Notes: a model not told the origin generated them from the letters alone. DNA of 64,000 nucleotides from Asterias rubens (GCF_902459465.1 NC_047063.1:6572001-6636000), one strand, 5' to 3'. Positions 1 to 11,837 are shown, numbered from the stretch's first letter. Numbers and translations are program-made.

Positions 1-21
1 AGCCATGTAAAGTCAATCTCC

Positions 22-672
22 TTAAAGGCACTGGACACCTTTGGTTGTCAAAGACCAGTCTTCTCAATTAAGCCCGTTTCATACAAGAGCTTTTTAATCC
101 AACATATTTTGCGATTTTTCACAACCAGGATAAAAAATAGCAACAGCCACTCGTGTGAAAGCTTGCCTAGTTATGAAATAGCAAACGATCCTGACATAAT
201 ATAACTGCAATCGAGACCTACTACAAAAAAATGCGACTGCGTTATAATCGCCCACTGACATGACTGATCCGACGTGTGAAACTACTCAACCAAGGACCCT
301 GGCTATGCTGTCGGAGTACGCCTGCGCAGACCGCATTGTGTGCCTCGGATTGTCATGTTTTGTTTGTGGTTTTTGTGCCACTGTTCATGTTTACCTTCAA
401 GTTTTTCTGAGACTTGTTCTACACGTCTTCAGTCCCCATGACATCGATCAGCTTGATCATTTGTGTCAATTGTATAATCGTAACTCCAAGTCACTTTTTT
501 GGACATTTTCTATGGTTTTCTAATTGTTTTTTCTTCTTCCATTATTATCTTGCAACTTCGACAACCAATTGAGTTCAAAATTTCATAGGTTTGTTATCTT
601 GTGCATATGATGAGATACACCAAGTGAGAAGACTTGTCTTCAACAATTACCAAAGGTATCCAGTGTCTTTAA
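22..672. repeat. TTAA-flanked inverted-repeat element, family A (diverged copy)
   Basis: The left end reads TTAA then AGGCACTGGACACC; the right end is its inverted counterpart ending in CTTTAA. The right 130 bp (about 540-672) match other family A copies, including the stretch running into the 'aagtgagaagact' motif. The middle (75-540) matches no other copy here, so it may be an insertion or an old internal segment. No coding potential. Confidence 0.65.
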
Positions 673-1678
673 CTATAAAACTAGCATGCTCTGTGTCAGT
701 TATTAACTTGTGATTCACATAAATTTCAGTGGGTTTTTATCTAAACAGTGTTCATTTATTTTTATATTTTGAAAACCTTTAATTATAAAATATTGAGTTA
801 CCAGCTTTTTCGTCTTCGAAAAATGCTTTACATCCTCCTATGAATGCAAGATGGATTAAAAACATAAGACTCAGTCATGTGACATGATAAACTTCCATGC
901 ATTTCAAATAAATAACATAACTAGACGTTTAATTTTTTTGCCCACCCTTACACTGATATGTAAGCACTGTATACTCGGTACTTTCCCAAGCTCTGTGAAA
1001 ACAAAATCCACAATCAAATCACCCCCCTGGGATCTGAACCCACAACCTCTACGTTGCCTAGAGCATGTCTTACCACTAGACAACCGAGCTAGCCTGGTGG
1101 CTAAAAAAATGGACAACTTATGACACTTAAACTTCTAGAGGTAAATTGGATGAAAAACTTCTTCATCCATAGTGAGTCTACAGAGATTCATGTCATGGCC
1201 AAAAACTTGACCTATAAAAGGTATACAACCCTTTTTGGGGGGTACTCATGTGACAACAATGAGAATACTTGGAATTTAGTAACATCTGATAACTTCTATT
1301 GAAGTTGAAATTGTCATTGACAGTTCATCATCATAAACACCATCTTTTCAATCTGAACAAGGAGGTCATTCGGCCACAATTTTAGATTTGTTTACAGTAT
1401 GCTATGCATAGCCGACTGTAGACAAGGGGGTACTGATTCTGAATACACCAGAGGTTATAGTTCAAGTTCGCACTCCTGGCATTTTGTTTGTTTTTGTTCA
1501 ATTCCTCTGATTTCTGCATTCATATTTCTATTTCGGAGGGTTGTGTTAACATGATTTTATCATGAGAAAATAAGCAAAATTGTGCAAGTCTGTACACATT
1601 TAAAAACTGCTAAATGCAGGGAGTACTGTTGGTAATAACTCCACAATTTAATGAGCATCAAAACTTACATGGTAAATA
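673..1678. other. No gene recognised
   Basis: AT-rich sequence with only short, compositionally driven ORFs. Apart from the tRNA-like fragment at 1020-1099 I see nothing conserved. Confidence 0.5.
1020..1099 (-). pseudogene. tRNA-like fragment (tRNA pseudogene or SINE head)
   Basis: On the minus strand the segment has an A-box-like stretch (TCTAGTGGTAAGACA) and a B-box-like GGTTCAGATCC about 30 bases downstream, the spacing of an internal RNA polymerase III promoter. The cloverleaf is imperfect and I could not assign an anticodon with confidence. It is most likely a tRNA-derived relic. Confidence 0.45.
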
Positions 1679-1785
1679 ATAATATAATAATAATAATAAC
1701 CCGTTTTTATATAGCGCTTTTCACACCCGGAGGGCGTCTCAAAGCTTCCAACAATATTACCCCTGGTCACTGGGCCTTAAACATT
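1679..1785 (-). repeat. SINE 3' tail fragment
   Basis: Minus-strand match to the tail of the tRNA-derived SINEs at 45461, 46443 and 47504: 'cccagtgaccagg', an 'aagcgct' motif, 'tatataaaaacgg' and an ATT repeat. Only the tail is present, as expected for a 5'-truncated retroposed copy. Confidence 0.6.
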
Positions 1786-1879
1786 CAAACATTGTAGACA
1801 AGACACTCTTTGAAGTAAGGTGATTTTTTGAATCTGAGAGTGGCTTCAGGCATTTATAAGGCCTTTCTCAGGCATCCGA

Positions 1880-2360
1880 AGCACCAAATTTTACGCAACA
1901 AGGGTGTTATTATTTTACTATTTACTCGCAACTTTGATGACCAATTGAGCCCAAATTTTCACAGGTTTGTTACAATGTTAGTTAAAATGCACCACTTACA
2001 TTTTAGTTCCTCAGACTATCAGACAGTTGCTTCGCCACATGGTTATAGAGGCAAGCTTTTGTATAGCAACCTCCAGATGAGCAGACCCTGGTTCCATTGT
2101 TCCATACACATCCATTCAGAATTGTGTACGGGTGTTCACCGTCTCTAACGTAACTACGCAAAAGCTTGCCCCTAATCACGTGTCGTAGCAACTGTCTCGA
2201 TAGTCTAAGTAATTCAAATGTAAGCGGTGCATTGTAACTAAGCAACCATTGTGCCAGTCATTATTACAATCTAACTCGCAAATGACTTATTGTATGCATA
2301 TGTTGGGATACACATCAAGTAAAGATACTGGTCTTTGACAATTACCAAAAGTATACCATG
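1880..2360. repeat. Family A fragment interrupted by a second inverted-repeat element
   Basis: Bases about 1890-1975 and 2286-2355 match consecutive parts of family A (the 'gaccaattgag' region and the 'ctggtctttgacaattacc' end). Between them, about 1985-2235, lies a separate element with inverted ends (AATGCACCACTTACATTT and its near complement). It appears to be a later insertion. Confidence 0.55.
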
Positions 2361-2426
2361 GCTAAAAAGAGACCTGTGGCTTGAAAACAGACTTAGGATA
2401 GCACATTGAGCCATAAATTGTTTTAC

Positions 2427-4393
2427 CTGCAATATCCCATAGCTGAACTCTAATAAGTTCATCCTCTGATCTTTGGATCTTCTTCAGGGCAAAATCAACT
2501 GAAAAAGAACAATACAAACTGTGTCAAAGTACAAGATAACAAAGAACATAGGCATACAGTGGGATTTTTTAAAGTTTTGTTTACTGTTGTCTTTTATTTG
2601 TTGTTCTCTTTTTTCTTTTCCCCCCTTTTTTTTTGGGGGGGGGGGGAGGGGTATTTAAAAATTATAAGACTCTTTGTGAATGTGCTTTTAAAAACCAATG
2701 ACCACCATTTGGAAATACAAGTACAAAGGCCGGTTTATAGTCGGTCGCGCGATGGTCGCGCGACGGAAATCTTGCGCGCAATCCTAAGATTGAGGCCTAT
2801 AAACCGTGTCTTTTATGATCGCGCGTCAATATTTCCGACGCCTGACCATCGCGCAACCGACTATAACTCGGCCTTTAGGGTTGTCAGTTATATAATGAAT
2901 AGGGTAGATGGCCTTAGCTTTTGATCCAAACCGGACCTTCTTCAGATGCATAAAACAAGTACAGACAAATACAATCAATTTTCATAGAAAAAGAGAGGGG
3001 AAAGGGATTAAGGGAAGGATGAAAGAAGCGGGAAAATAACAGCCAATCAAAGTTTCTATTCCAGAAACAAATGGTGGCTATGAACCAATAGGAGTAAAGT
3101 GGCGAGGACAAAGGATGTTTAGTATGAAAGGATGGATTGTCAATTATAGATATTTTTCTTTTAAAGGCAGTGGACACTACTGGTAATTGTACTCAAAATA
3201 ATTTTAGCATAAAACCTTACTTGGTAACAATTAATGGAGAGCTGTTGATAGTATAAAACATTGTGAGAAACGGCTCCCTCTGAAGTAATGCAGTTTTCGA
3301 GAAAGAAGTAATTTTCCACTTAAATAGTTGAATTTGATTTTGAGAACTAAGAATTTGATTTTGAGGTCTCGAAATCAAGCATCAGAAAAGCACACAACTT
3401 TGTGTGACATGGGTGTTTTTCTTCCATTATTATCTCCCAACTTCGACGACCAATTGAATTCAAAATTTTTACAGGTTTATTTTGTGCATATATTGTTGAG
3501 ACACACCAAGTGAGAAGACTGGTCTTTGACAATTACCAAAGGTGTCCAGTGTCCAGTGTATCTCAACATAATGCATAAAATAACGAACCTGTAAAAATTT
3601 GAGATCAATTGGTCGTCGAAGTTGCGAGATAATAATAAAAGAAAATACTTCCTTGTCACACTAACGTTGTGTGCTTCCAGATTCTTGATTTTGAGACCCC
3701 AAAATCTAATTCTGAGGTCTTGAAATCAAATTCATGGAAAAATACTGTTTTCCTCGAAAAATACGTCACTTCAGAGGGAGCTGTTTCGCACAATGTCTTA
3801 TACTACCAACAGCTCCGCATTGCTCGTTACCAAGTAAGGTTTTATCCTAATAATTATTTTGAGTAATTACCAACACTTCCTCTAAAGGAACACGTTGTCT
3901 TGGATCGGTCGCGTTGGTCTTTGAAAAGCATTTGTAACCGTTTTTTTATTATATAAAATGCATAATATGGTTAGAAAGATGTTTTAAGAATACAATGATC
4001 CACACACATATGCCTCGAAATTGCGTGGTTTTCCTTTTACTTTGCGAACTAACACGGTCAGCCAAAAATTTGACTCCCATAAATGGCCTATCGTGTTTGT
4101 CGACTAGGTAAAAGGAAAACCACGCAGTTTCGAGTGATACTTGTGTGGATCATTATATTCTACTTTTAAAATATCTTTCTAATCATATACATTTTATAAC
4201 AAACGGTTACAAATGCTTTTCAAAGACCAACTCGACTGATCCAAGGCAACGTGTTCCTTTAAGTGACTGACTCACCTCCTACTGTTGTCTTGTAGTTATC
4301 ATTAAATCTATTATGAACATAACGATCTACAAATGCAGTCTTTCCAACTCGGGAGTCACCAACTATGATGACCTTGAACAACTTCTCGTTCAT
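2427..4393 (-). CDS. Rab32/38/29-subfamily small GTPase, first two coding exons
   Basis: Exon 1 is 4393-4276 (ATG at 4393, GTGAG donor) and exon 2 is 2498-2427 (TTTTTCAG acceptor, GTAAAA donor); they join in phase after G39. The peptide starts MNEKLFKVIIVGDSRVGKTA, carrying the P-loop GDSRVGKT (residues 12-19). It continues with the effector/switch I segment TTVGVDFALK and ends LWDIAG at switch II. WDIAG in place of the usual Rab WDTAG, together with GVDFALK, is characteristic of the Rab32/Rab38/Rab29 group, which acts in trafficking to lysosome-related organelles. Only about 64 of some 200 residues are in the window; the remaining exons (QERF onward, NKxD, C-terminal cysteines) should lie to the left, beyond base 1. 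The 1.78-kb intron is packed with inverted-repeat elements, one ending 13 bp from the exon 1 donor. Confidence 0.88.
2725..2876. repeat. Short inverted-repeat element (GGCCGGTTTATAGTCGG ends)
   Basis: A 152-bp segment with arms of about 35 bp, AAAGGCCGGTTTATAGTCGG at the left and its near complement at the right. The core is GC-rich with repeated GCGCG motifs, unlike the AT-rich surroundings. It lies in the Rab intron. Confidence 0.7.
3165..3881. repeat. Two family A elements, head to head, both incomplete
   Basis: The first copy begins after TTAA at 3161-3164 and runs to about 3552. A second copy in the opposite orientation, lacking its outer end, follows from about 3555. The junction carries a short repeat (gtgtccagtgtccagtg). 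Located in the Rab intron. Confidence 0.7.
3886..4258. repeat. Palindromic TTAA-flanked element, family B
   Basis: A 373-bp near-palindrome: AGGAACACGTTGTCTTGGAT at the left, its complement at the right, followed by TTAA at 4259-4262 (left flank CTAA). Both arms carry the segment containing TCGAAATTGCGTGG. Full copies lie at 40031-40436 and 42269-42653. It has no ORF of note and is probably mobilised in trans. Confidence 0.75.
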
Positions 4394-5084
4394 TGTATGC
4401 GAGACACCTCCTGGAGGAACTTTGCAGAGTAGTTGTTGGTTGTCATTGCATTTTTAAACCATAATGCAGAGAGGGGCTGGGTTAGAGTTGATGTAAATGT
4501 TTGCACAACATTGCAGTCTTTTTATGTGTCCATGGATCTATTCTAGGATTTGTCAACTGGACTCTGTAAAAACCTATGACCATAAACACAGAGTACGAAA
4601 TTGAAGAAATATATTATCATGGCAAACACTGAAAACTTAGCTTGACAAAGAAAAAAGAGAAGAGGGGGTTGCCTTAAAAAAAAAATGGCAGTTCTGTTCA
4701 CCCTTTGTCAATCGCCCACCAAAAAATAATGTATTGTGCACAGTTTTGTCATCACTACTCTTCAACTGTGTTAGTGTAAAAATAAAAAACACACACTCTG
4801 CATCACACTAATTCGTCAACACTATGCTAATGTTCATGGGATCTAGTCATAAGTTCACTGGACCCAACAACGCTTTTTTTAAATATCAATTGGACATTAG
4901 GCCTATCTGGTGTATGTCCCCCCAAACATTTAAAAAAAAAAATTAGCCTATTCTGAAGTATGGTGGACACATGAATGCACTGAGGTTTGGGTGTATACAG
5001 ACAAATCTAGCAGACCTATGTGTCCACCATATCTCAAAATGGCTTGTTGGGTTGGGTCTATTCCAAGTTGATGGAACCAAAAGT
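4394..5084. other. Upstream region of the Rab gene; no gene
   Basis: This region contains whatever promoter and 5'UTR the minus-strand Rab gene uses. I see no convincing TATA box or additional coding exon. Confidence 0.4.
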
Positions 5085-5399
5085 AACTTACTCCCATTTC
5101 AGACAGGTGCGCCAGAGTAGGCGAACAAAATAGATTAGGAGCGACTCTAGGTCGACCCAAATAACGTTTTGTTTCAGATCAGACAGGCGAACTTAACATT
5201 TATAAAATTTACATTTTGCTCGACTCATGACCAGTCAGATAGATGTCTGAAACCAAGGTGCTCCAGAGTCGCTCCGACCACCTGCAACAGTCGATCTTTC
5301 GACTTCTAGCGCATCCAGTTGCTCTTAACTGTTTCAGACGCCGAACTTTACATTTGGCTCGGCGCAACTCTGGAGCGCCTGTCTGAAACGGGTGTAAGT
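5085..5399. repeat. Inverted-repeat element with TTTCAGACAGG ends
   Basis: Left ACTTACTCCCATTTCAGACA pairs with the right-hand complement of ACTTACACCCGTTTCAGACA; homology continues through CCAGAGT. An internal TCAGACAGGCGAAC adds sub-repeats. No coding capacity. Confidence 0.6.
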
Positions 5400-5565
5400 C
5401 CAGTAACTCGGACAACATGGAAAGTGTGATAATTGTGTAATATTTTGTTTAGAGTGGTAACGGTAATTGTGTAATAAGTCACTTAGCAATGGCATGCCCC
5501 CCGCTGATCAGCCCGATGTGGGCAGTTTCAATTCAAGAGGCCGACACTCGAGACAGGTCTTGAGT

Positions 5566-5827
5566 TAGTTGCGATAACGTAACCCTCCTGTCGACGGCGG
5601 AGCCGGAGGGTTACGAAGCATACGCAACCTGTGCAGGGCGAAATGGTTTAAACCACATCAAATTTCGACAGCTAGTCAGCAGATTTGCTCCATGTTTACC
5701 ACTTTTGAAAATCATGACACAAATTCTAGGAACACGAACTTGATCCTCAATGTCTAATGAATCCTTCCATATCACTCAAAACACCATTGAGGAAATAATC
5801 GGCAGGAGGGTCACGTTATCGCAACTA
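5566..5827. repeat. Inverted-repeat element, family D (TAGTTGCGATAACG ends)
   Basis: The termini TAGTTGCGATAACGTAACCC and CGTTATCGCAACTA are inverted copies. A similar flanking word (gtcttgag) occurs immediately left (5557-5564) and 9 bp to the right, a possible target duplication. A shorter, perfectly palindromic relative is at 48374-48460 and a degenerate one near 39014. Confidence 0.65.
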
Positions 5828-6133
5828 CACTATAGTCTTGAGTCTCCTATTTGAACCTGACCTGTGTCCGTTTCTTTGCCAACTCTGGACTCGCACCATC
5901 GCACCAATGCTACTACTAGTACTAGAAGTACACAAGCAAAAAACATTTCATTCACCGATAAAGGACAGAGTGCTCTATGTATGGACTGACGACTGACCAT
6001 AGTGGAGGAAGGAAACTTGTTCTGCTGTTTATGCCACCTCCATGACCTCCTGCTTCTCTCTTTCCACAGTTTCACCACCGCACCAGACCAGTGCAGTGAG
6101 TTGTTCAACAAGTTGCAGCATGTTGCAGTGTTG

Positions 6134-6370
6134 TGACCAAGTCATTTTTTCTCAAGTCAAGTCGCAAGTCATCTTTGCTCAAGTCAAGTCAAGTCACAAG
6201 TCATTTTTGCTCAAGTCAAGTCAAGTCACAAGTCATTTTTGCTCAAGTCAAGTCAAGTCACAAGTCAAATTTTTGCAAGTCAAGTCAAGTCGCAAGTCAA
6301 CAAAATTGGTGACTCGAGTCTGACTCGAGTCCAAGTCAACGATCGACTCGAGTCAACAAGAGTGCCAAGC
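6134..6370. repeat. Degenerate CAAGT/CAAGTCA tandem repeat
   Basis: Repeated 'aagtcaagtca' with about 32-bp higher-order units ('caagtcatttttgctcaagt'). It changes to a GACTCGAGT-rich stretch at 6310-6350. It abuts the 3' side of the LINE remnant at 6425. Confidence 0.8.
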
Positions 6371-6424
6371 CCAAGTTGCAAGTTTACACCCTGCAAATCT
6401 TTAACTAAACACTTACTTGAACTT

Positions 6425-8020
6425 ACTTGAACTTACTTGAATCCACCGACGCCATCACACAACTGGGGAGGAGACGGTGGTTCTGGTTACTGGGGCAGAC
6501 AGCTTAGATAAGCTTATGTAGAGCCCCCCGACGTTCTTTAGGAATTTATCCACATGTCCCTTGAAAATGTTCACACTTGAAGCTTCAATTACTTTTCGAG
6601 GGAGAATGTTCCAGTAGTTGACCACTCTCTGGGTAAACCAGAACTTCCTGAGGTTGAGGTTGGATCTTGATTTGTACAGTTTAAGTTGGTGACCCCTGTG
6701 CTGCACGGTTGACAAATCAAAGAAATGTTCAGGGTTCAAGCCCTCAAGGCCCCTAAGAATCTTAAAGGTCTCGATAAGATCTCCTCGCAGCCTCCTGCAC
6801 TCCAGGGTGGTCAATTTCACTTCCCTGAGTCTGTCAACATAGTCTAGGTGAGATAGACCTCCAATCATTCGCAATGCTCTCTTTTACACTCTTTCTATTA
6901 GGTCAATGTCCCTTTGAAGATGAGGCCTCCACGCCTGAACACAGTAATCTAGGTGTGGTCTAACCAGTTCTTTGTACAGTCTGATGATTGTTGTTTTGTC
7001 TTTGTTCGTAATTGTACTGTTGATTAGCCCCAGGGCTCTGAATGCGCTTTTGACTGCCTTCGCACAGTGGGTACTTGCATTTAGTGACTAATGGATGATT
7101 ACCCCAAGATCTCTTTCTTCACTTACTGTCTGAATTATACTGTCACCAATGGAGTAGTTGTGCTTGATGTTACTATGCCCGAAGTGGAGGCACTTGCATT
7201 TGTCAATATTAAATAACATTTGCCAGTCATCAGACCACCGGTAAAGGCGATCGAGGTCGTCCTGAAGAGCGCGAGCATCTGCTGGGGTTTTCACTTTTCT
7301 GAAGACCTTGGTGTCGTCAGCGAACTTCAGGACCGAACTCAAGATATCCTCGTCAATGTCGTTGATGTAGATGATGAACAACAGCGGGCCAAGAACAGAA
7401 CCTTGGGGGACACTGCTTTTAACTCCTGACCACTCCGATTGGGCCCCGTTCACCACCCTCTGTTGTCTGTCAGACAGCCATGCCTTAATCCAAGCAGCAG
7501 TTGAATCACCTATCCCATGTGATCGTAGTTTCGTCAGTAACCTCTGGTGTGGAACTCGGTCGAAGGCTTTACTGAAATCGAGGTACACTGCATCAACAGG
7601 TTTGCCATCATCAACGGTCTTTGTTACAAGCTCCAGAAAAGTTAGTAAATTGGTCAGGCAGGAACGACCTCTTAAAAACCCGTGCTGTGAATCACTGATC
7701 AATCTGTGTGCTGTAAGGTGTTCCATGATGGCATCACGGAGGATGGTTTCAAACACCTTACTGACCTGTGAGGTTAGGCTGATCGGCCTGTAGTTTGCTG
7801 CTACACTACGTTTGCCCTTCTTGAAGATGGGGGTGACGTTTGCTCTCCTCCAGTCTAGTGGAACCACTCCTTCTGCCATGGACTTCTGGAAAATTTGGCT
7901 GAGGGGTTCAGCTATCGCGCCCGATACGTCCCTTAAAACCACAGAATAAATATCATCTACTCCGGGTGCCTTGCCAGGCTTCAACTTCATTAGCACTTTA
8001 CATATAATTCATCTGATGGA
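6425..8020 (-). pseudogene. CR1-like non-LTR retrotransposon, 5'-truncated, with two stops
   Basis: A reverse-transcriptase reading frame runs from about 7996 down to 6455 in a single frame. It is broken by a TAG at 7088 (in GVIIH-stop-SLNAST) and a TAA just upstream of 6874 (LIERV-stop-KRALR). Recognisable landmarks are the LKPGKAPGVDDI finger motif, DFSKAFDRVPH, PQGSVLGPLLF and the catalytic FADD box. The C-terminal block is VVNYWNILPRKVIEASSVN, typical of CR1/L2-group elements. Only about 515 codons of the RT and 3' region remain; endonuclease and ORF1 are absent. The 3' end passes into three copies of a 10-bp unit (TTCAAGTAAG on the element strand), resembling the short terminal repeats of CR1-type LINEs. 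It is non-functional. Confidence 0.85.
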
Positions 8021-8912
8021 ATATACTATACTTACCCCTACCAGTACCACAAACACAGAACTGGAAGAACTTTGATGAAGTTGTGAGTGCCCTCTTTCTG
8101 AACAGAAAACACCTCTTCACACACCCACACCACTGCTGGTGTACTTGGTTTGTGTACACAAATCGGGTCCGGGGAAAAACAACAGATGGCGCACGCGATC
8201 AACTTTGATCAGCGCATTTTTGAGAATTGCACAGTATAGAGATTGCGCTGCTCGTTTTGTTAGGCTTACGTGCTCAATTTGAACGTTTCCCCACACAAAA
8301 CAAACGATGGAAGAAAACCGCCAAAGTTTTTCAAACTACCACGTGGCGTGGCTGGTGCATTATGGCCGTATACTATACTACACCTCTTCCCACAAGTACA
8401 AAGGTATGTAAATCTCAGGAATTCATTAGAGGGCAACTTTAGTGTATATAGCTATGAGGAGGGTGTGCTTAAAGCAAGCAAAGGCAATCAAGTGTCGTCC
8501 AAAAAGCCGGGGCACATTACAGAATGGGGGAGGGGAGGGGGGGGGGGCTACGGGTCGGCATCGAGGGTGTCTAATAATAATATACGTTTATTGTTTTTAC
8601 ACATGGCAACAGTGTGACCACTTTAGTATTAAAGCCTGCAAAATAATGCAAAACGGGACATTTCAGGGACGAGACTCTCAAGGTTATGAGCATTTTGTAA
8701 AAATTGCGCTTTTGTCTAAACACGTCTATAGAAAATTCTTTAAAAAGAGCAGTGCCGAAAATGAAGAATGGGGTGCAATAAACACATCACATAGCTCAAA
8801 ATAACCGCAATTCAATTTTTTTTAAACAAACTCTCACTTTGATGAGCTTGAGGAAAGAAAGAACTTGACAAAATCAATCATGGAGTCGCGACCCCGCGTG
8901 CTCATCATTGGG
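8021..8912. other. No gene recognised
   Basis: Contains a short ATA/ATT-rich patch and a G-run (about 8526-8548). The overlapping 60-120-codon ORFs here show no recognisable domain. Confidence 0.4.
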
Positions 8913-9407
8913 CCCGGTGTGGCGGTTTCAGTTATCCGCCTTGTTCAGTTTTCCGGGTGACGTAGTCGGACATATCAACATGTTGTTCGAACGGTTTTAG
9001 CTTTCCGGCGTGTTCAGTTTTCCGGGTGACCTGCCAGATACCGCCGCGAGTACCCTGGCGAGTACGTTCTCTCAGCAGTGACCCCAAATTGTTTATATTA
9101 CGATTCTTTTCTGTGTAGTCACATAATCTCTTGCCCCATCTTTACATGTATTCATGGGTACAACTTTAGGCAGGTCACACTCTGCTTGCATAAACAAAAA
9201 ACTCATACAATCCACGCGTTTGCCGCTAGCTGTACTCGACTCGTGGACGCCGCCATGACAGCTACCGGAGGGTAGCGGATGACTCAATACGGCACTAAAA
9301 ATGGACTACTTTCGCTTGCTGTGCGCAGGCATCGCATGACGTAATGTTACCGTATTTGGTCATTCGGAAAACTGAACACAGCGGAAAGTTGAAACCGCCA
9401 CACCGGG
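8913..9407. repeat. Inverted-repeat element with CCCGGTGTGGCGGTTTCA ends
   Basis: The termini CCCGGTGTGGCGGTTTCA and TGAAACCGCCACACCGGG are perfect inverted copies of 18 bp. Internal GTTCAGTTTTCCGGGTGAC occurs twice (about 8943 and 9013), and a complement lies near 9366. 495 bp, non-coding. Confidence 0.75.
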
Positions 9408-10411
9408 AAGCCCCTGACACTGAGACTGTGATGAGCTAAATCGAACGATCACACTCGCCCTCTCGTTCCTTCATGCCCCAAGTGACCCACTCCACAAGCA
9501 GGGCACGGTGGAATGACGTACGTCAAAGCTATTCGAACCCACCGGGGCATGACCCAGGAAGCTCTACTGAACGAACGCACCCGGCCAATATAACTGCAAC
9601 TCCTTATTTTGAGCAAATTCTCAACTTTGAGCTACACATTCTTCAGATTGGGCGCTCAGTCTGAAGAGATTACGAGATAGTGCGCTATCTCCAATAGTCT
9701 GTGCCCCTCGAAGGAGCACTATTAAAAATAGTGGAGTTCGTCCAGCAACAGACTAGCAGTTGGGTCGTGTGCTTTGGCGTCCCCTGGATTTTGTGTGGTT
9801 CTTTCGGTTGTGTGTTGTTGGGGTGTGAAGCCGTTGGGATTTCTAGCGTTAAAAAGCGGTAAGTTACAAACATTTCATTTCATTTCGTTATTTTCAAAAA
9901 TGCCATCTGTCTGATATAGAAAATGTGGAGGAGTGCCAATGTGGATTGTAATTTCATGATTTGGTGACGTTTGTCGCGGTCCGTGTAGAGCATCCTGCGC
10001 GTGAGAAATGCTCCACGCCTGGTTGTGTTTACGACGACCATTGTTCCCGCATGCAGCAGATACGGCAGTGGGGCCGTGAGAGGCCCACACAATATATCTA
10101 CGCGTGGTTACTGTGTGTGGTTTGCATGTGTGGTGGTGGTGGTCGTCCGTAGCCTAGCCGTGTGGATGGTTGGGGTTTGGCAGGTGGCCAAGGGTGGTTT
10201 CCACTTTCTAGTTTCAAATTCATCCTGCGCGTGGTTGGGGTTACATGGTTGGGTTTTTCTTTCAAGGTGTGATATTGATAAGGGCAAATTGTTTGTATCC
10301 TGCCCACCACTTGTTCATTGGTTTGATTGATTGGATCATTTCATTTCTTCCTTCACCTACCTACTCCATGATGATTGAATCATGGATGTAGAATGGACAA
10401 GTTTCTGTCTC
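9408..10411. other. No gene recognised
   Basis: Includes a G/T-biased stretch (about 10090-10320) that generates several overlapping spurious ORFs. I see no domain or splice-supported exon. Confidence 0.4.
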
Positions 10412-10832
10412 AGTATCGCCATATACTATAGAGAACAGTTACTACTTTTTCATTCGATATGAAATAATCAAACAAGGACAAGGGGCCCAATTTCATAGAG
10501 CTGCCAAGCACAAAAATTTGCTTAGCATGAAATTACTCCCTTGACTTGATAAAAACAGGATTACCAACCGAATTTCCGCATGGTTTTCAGGATAATCAAG
10601 CAACAGCTGAATACCAGTAACAAGCATTATGCAACAAACAGAAATTTGGTTAGTAATCCTGTTTTTATCAAGGAAGAAATTTCATGCTAAGCAAATTTTT
10701 GTGCTTAGCAGCTCTATGAAATTGGGCCCTGATCTAATTTACCTGAAATGAAATATCCCTTTTTCTTTGTTTGGTAAAAAAGTGGTGGCGTGATCTGGTG
10801 ATCTGGTGATCGGGAAAGTTATCCCTTCTTCA
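10412..10832. repeat. Family F inverted-repeat element containing a second element
   Basis: The outer parts match family F (ACTTTTTCATTCGATATGAA on the left; AAAAAGTGGTGGCG and GGAAAGTTATCCC on the right). They are split by a 247-bp element at 10483-10729 with long inverted ends, GGGCCCAATTTCATAGAGCT and its complement. This is one insertion nested in another. Confidence 0.65.
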
Positions 10833-11496
10833 ATTTAGAAAATAAAAATGTTACTTTGTAACTTGTTTCGCATGTGAGGGGCTGTAGTTGTTGAAATGAG
10901 TAAAACATGAGTAAACTCTCCTAAAAATATTGCTCTGTCATTTTAATTTTCTTCTCAAAAAATGTCTTTATCTTTAATTAATTAAGCTTACTTAAATTTC
11001 CAAATTCATTCTACTTTATTTCTTGTATTTTGTTCACTTTCGATAATTATGTTTTTCTTTTCATTTGAATACCTTGGAGTTTTGACCCTTTCTGGTCCCA
11101 GATAATGTATGGATGATTTCCCACTATTTTATCTCTAGAATTCCCAAATAGTTGTTTACACCTCAACTATGACCTTCAGGCCTCCCAGTACTGACCACTG
11201 CCACCCCCAGCCCCCCCACCTGGTAACCATTACCCCATACCACACTTGATCTAAGAAACTATGTCATGGATCTTATGTATTGTAATGATTCAGGGGGTGG
11301 GGTATGGTTCTTATTTATTTAACCAAGTGGCCACTCCACTCTGGAACCTAAAGCCATAGGGGAAGGATGAAACATGATATTGGGGGATTGTCCTAAATCC
11401 CACTAATGAGACACATTGAAATAAATCAACTGTTTCAAACAGAGGGTTGACATTAACCGCAAGGAACTACACATTGGTACATGTATTTTATTCAAT
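10833..11496. other. No gene recognised
   Basis: AT-rich sequence without splice-supported exons or recognised repeats. Confidence 0.4.
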
Positions 11497-11651
11497 CATA
11501 GACCTTTTCGCAAATACCGGGGCGCACGCGTAAAGCTTGGAATTAGGTGCATTGTGGTCTAGCTGGTATCAAATTTGATCCATATATATCCCACAATGCA
11601 CCTCATTCAACAGTCTGCGCTTGCGCATTGGTATTTGCGATAAGGTCTATG
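11497..11651. repeat. Short inverted-repeat element, family E
   Basis: CATAGACCTTTTCGCAAATA at the left and its complement at the right, flanked by TTCAAT on both sides (probable 6-bp target duplication). About 150 bp with a palindromic centre. A second, more degenerate copy lies at 57832-57967. Confidence 0.75.
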
Positions 11652-11837
11652 TTCAATCACAAAATGTACATAGCGCCCTCTCTTGATTTAAACGGTATTA
11701 ACTTTTGGTAATCTACAATCAATCAGTCCGCTGGTTCATTCGCACGCAGCAGTACATGGTATCATGGCTGCTCCTGTTGTAGTAATTATCTAATGAGATT
11801 CGCCAATAAATAGAGCGAGTAGCATCATTTGCGTGTG

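Noticed and set aside
260-523. 87-codon frame with Cys-rich hydrophobic segment
   Set aside because: Lies inside the diverged middle of a repeat element, no splice context or recognisable domain.
7220-7793. Plus-strand frames across the LINE
   Set aside because: Antisense shadows of the reverse-transcriptase frame on the minus strand.
10001-10330. 109-codon plus-strand frame rich in Val and Trp
   Set aside because: Produced by a G/T-biased stretch; opposite and shifted frames are equally open.
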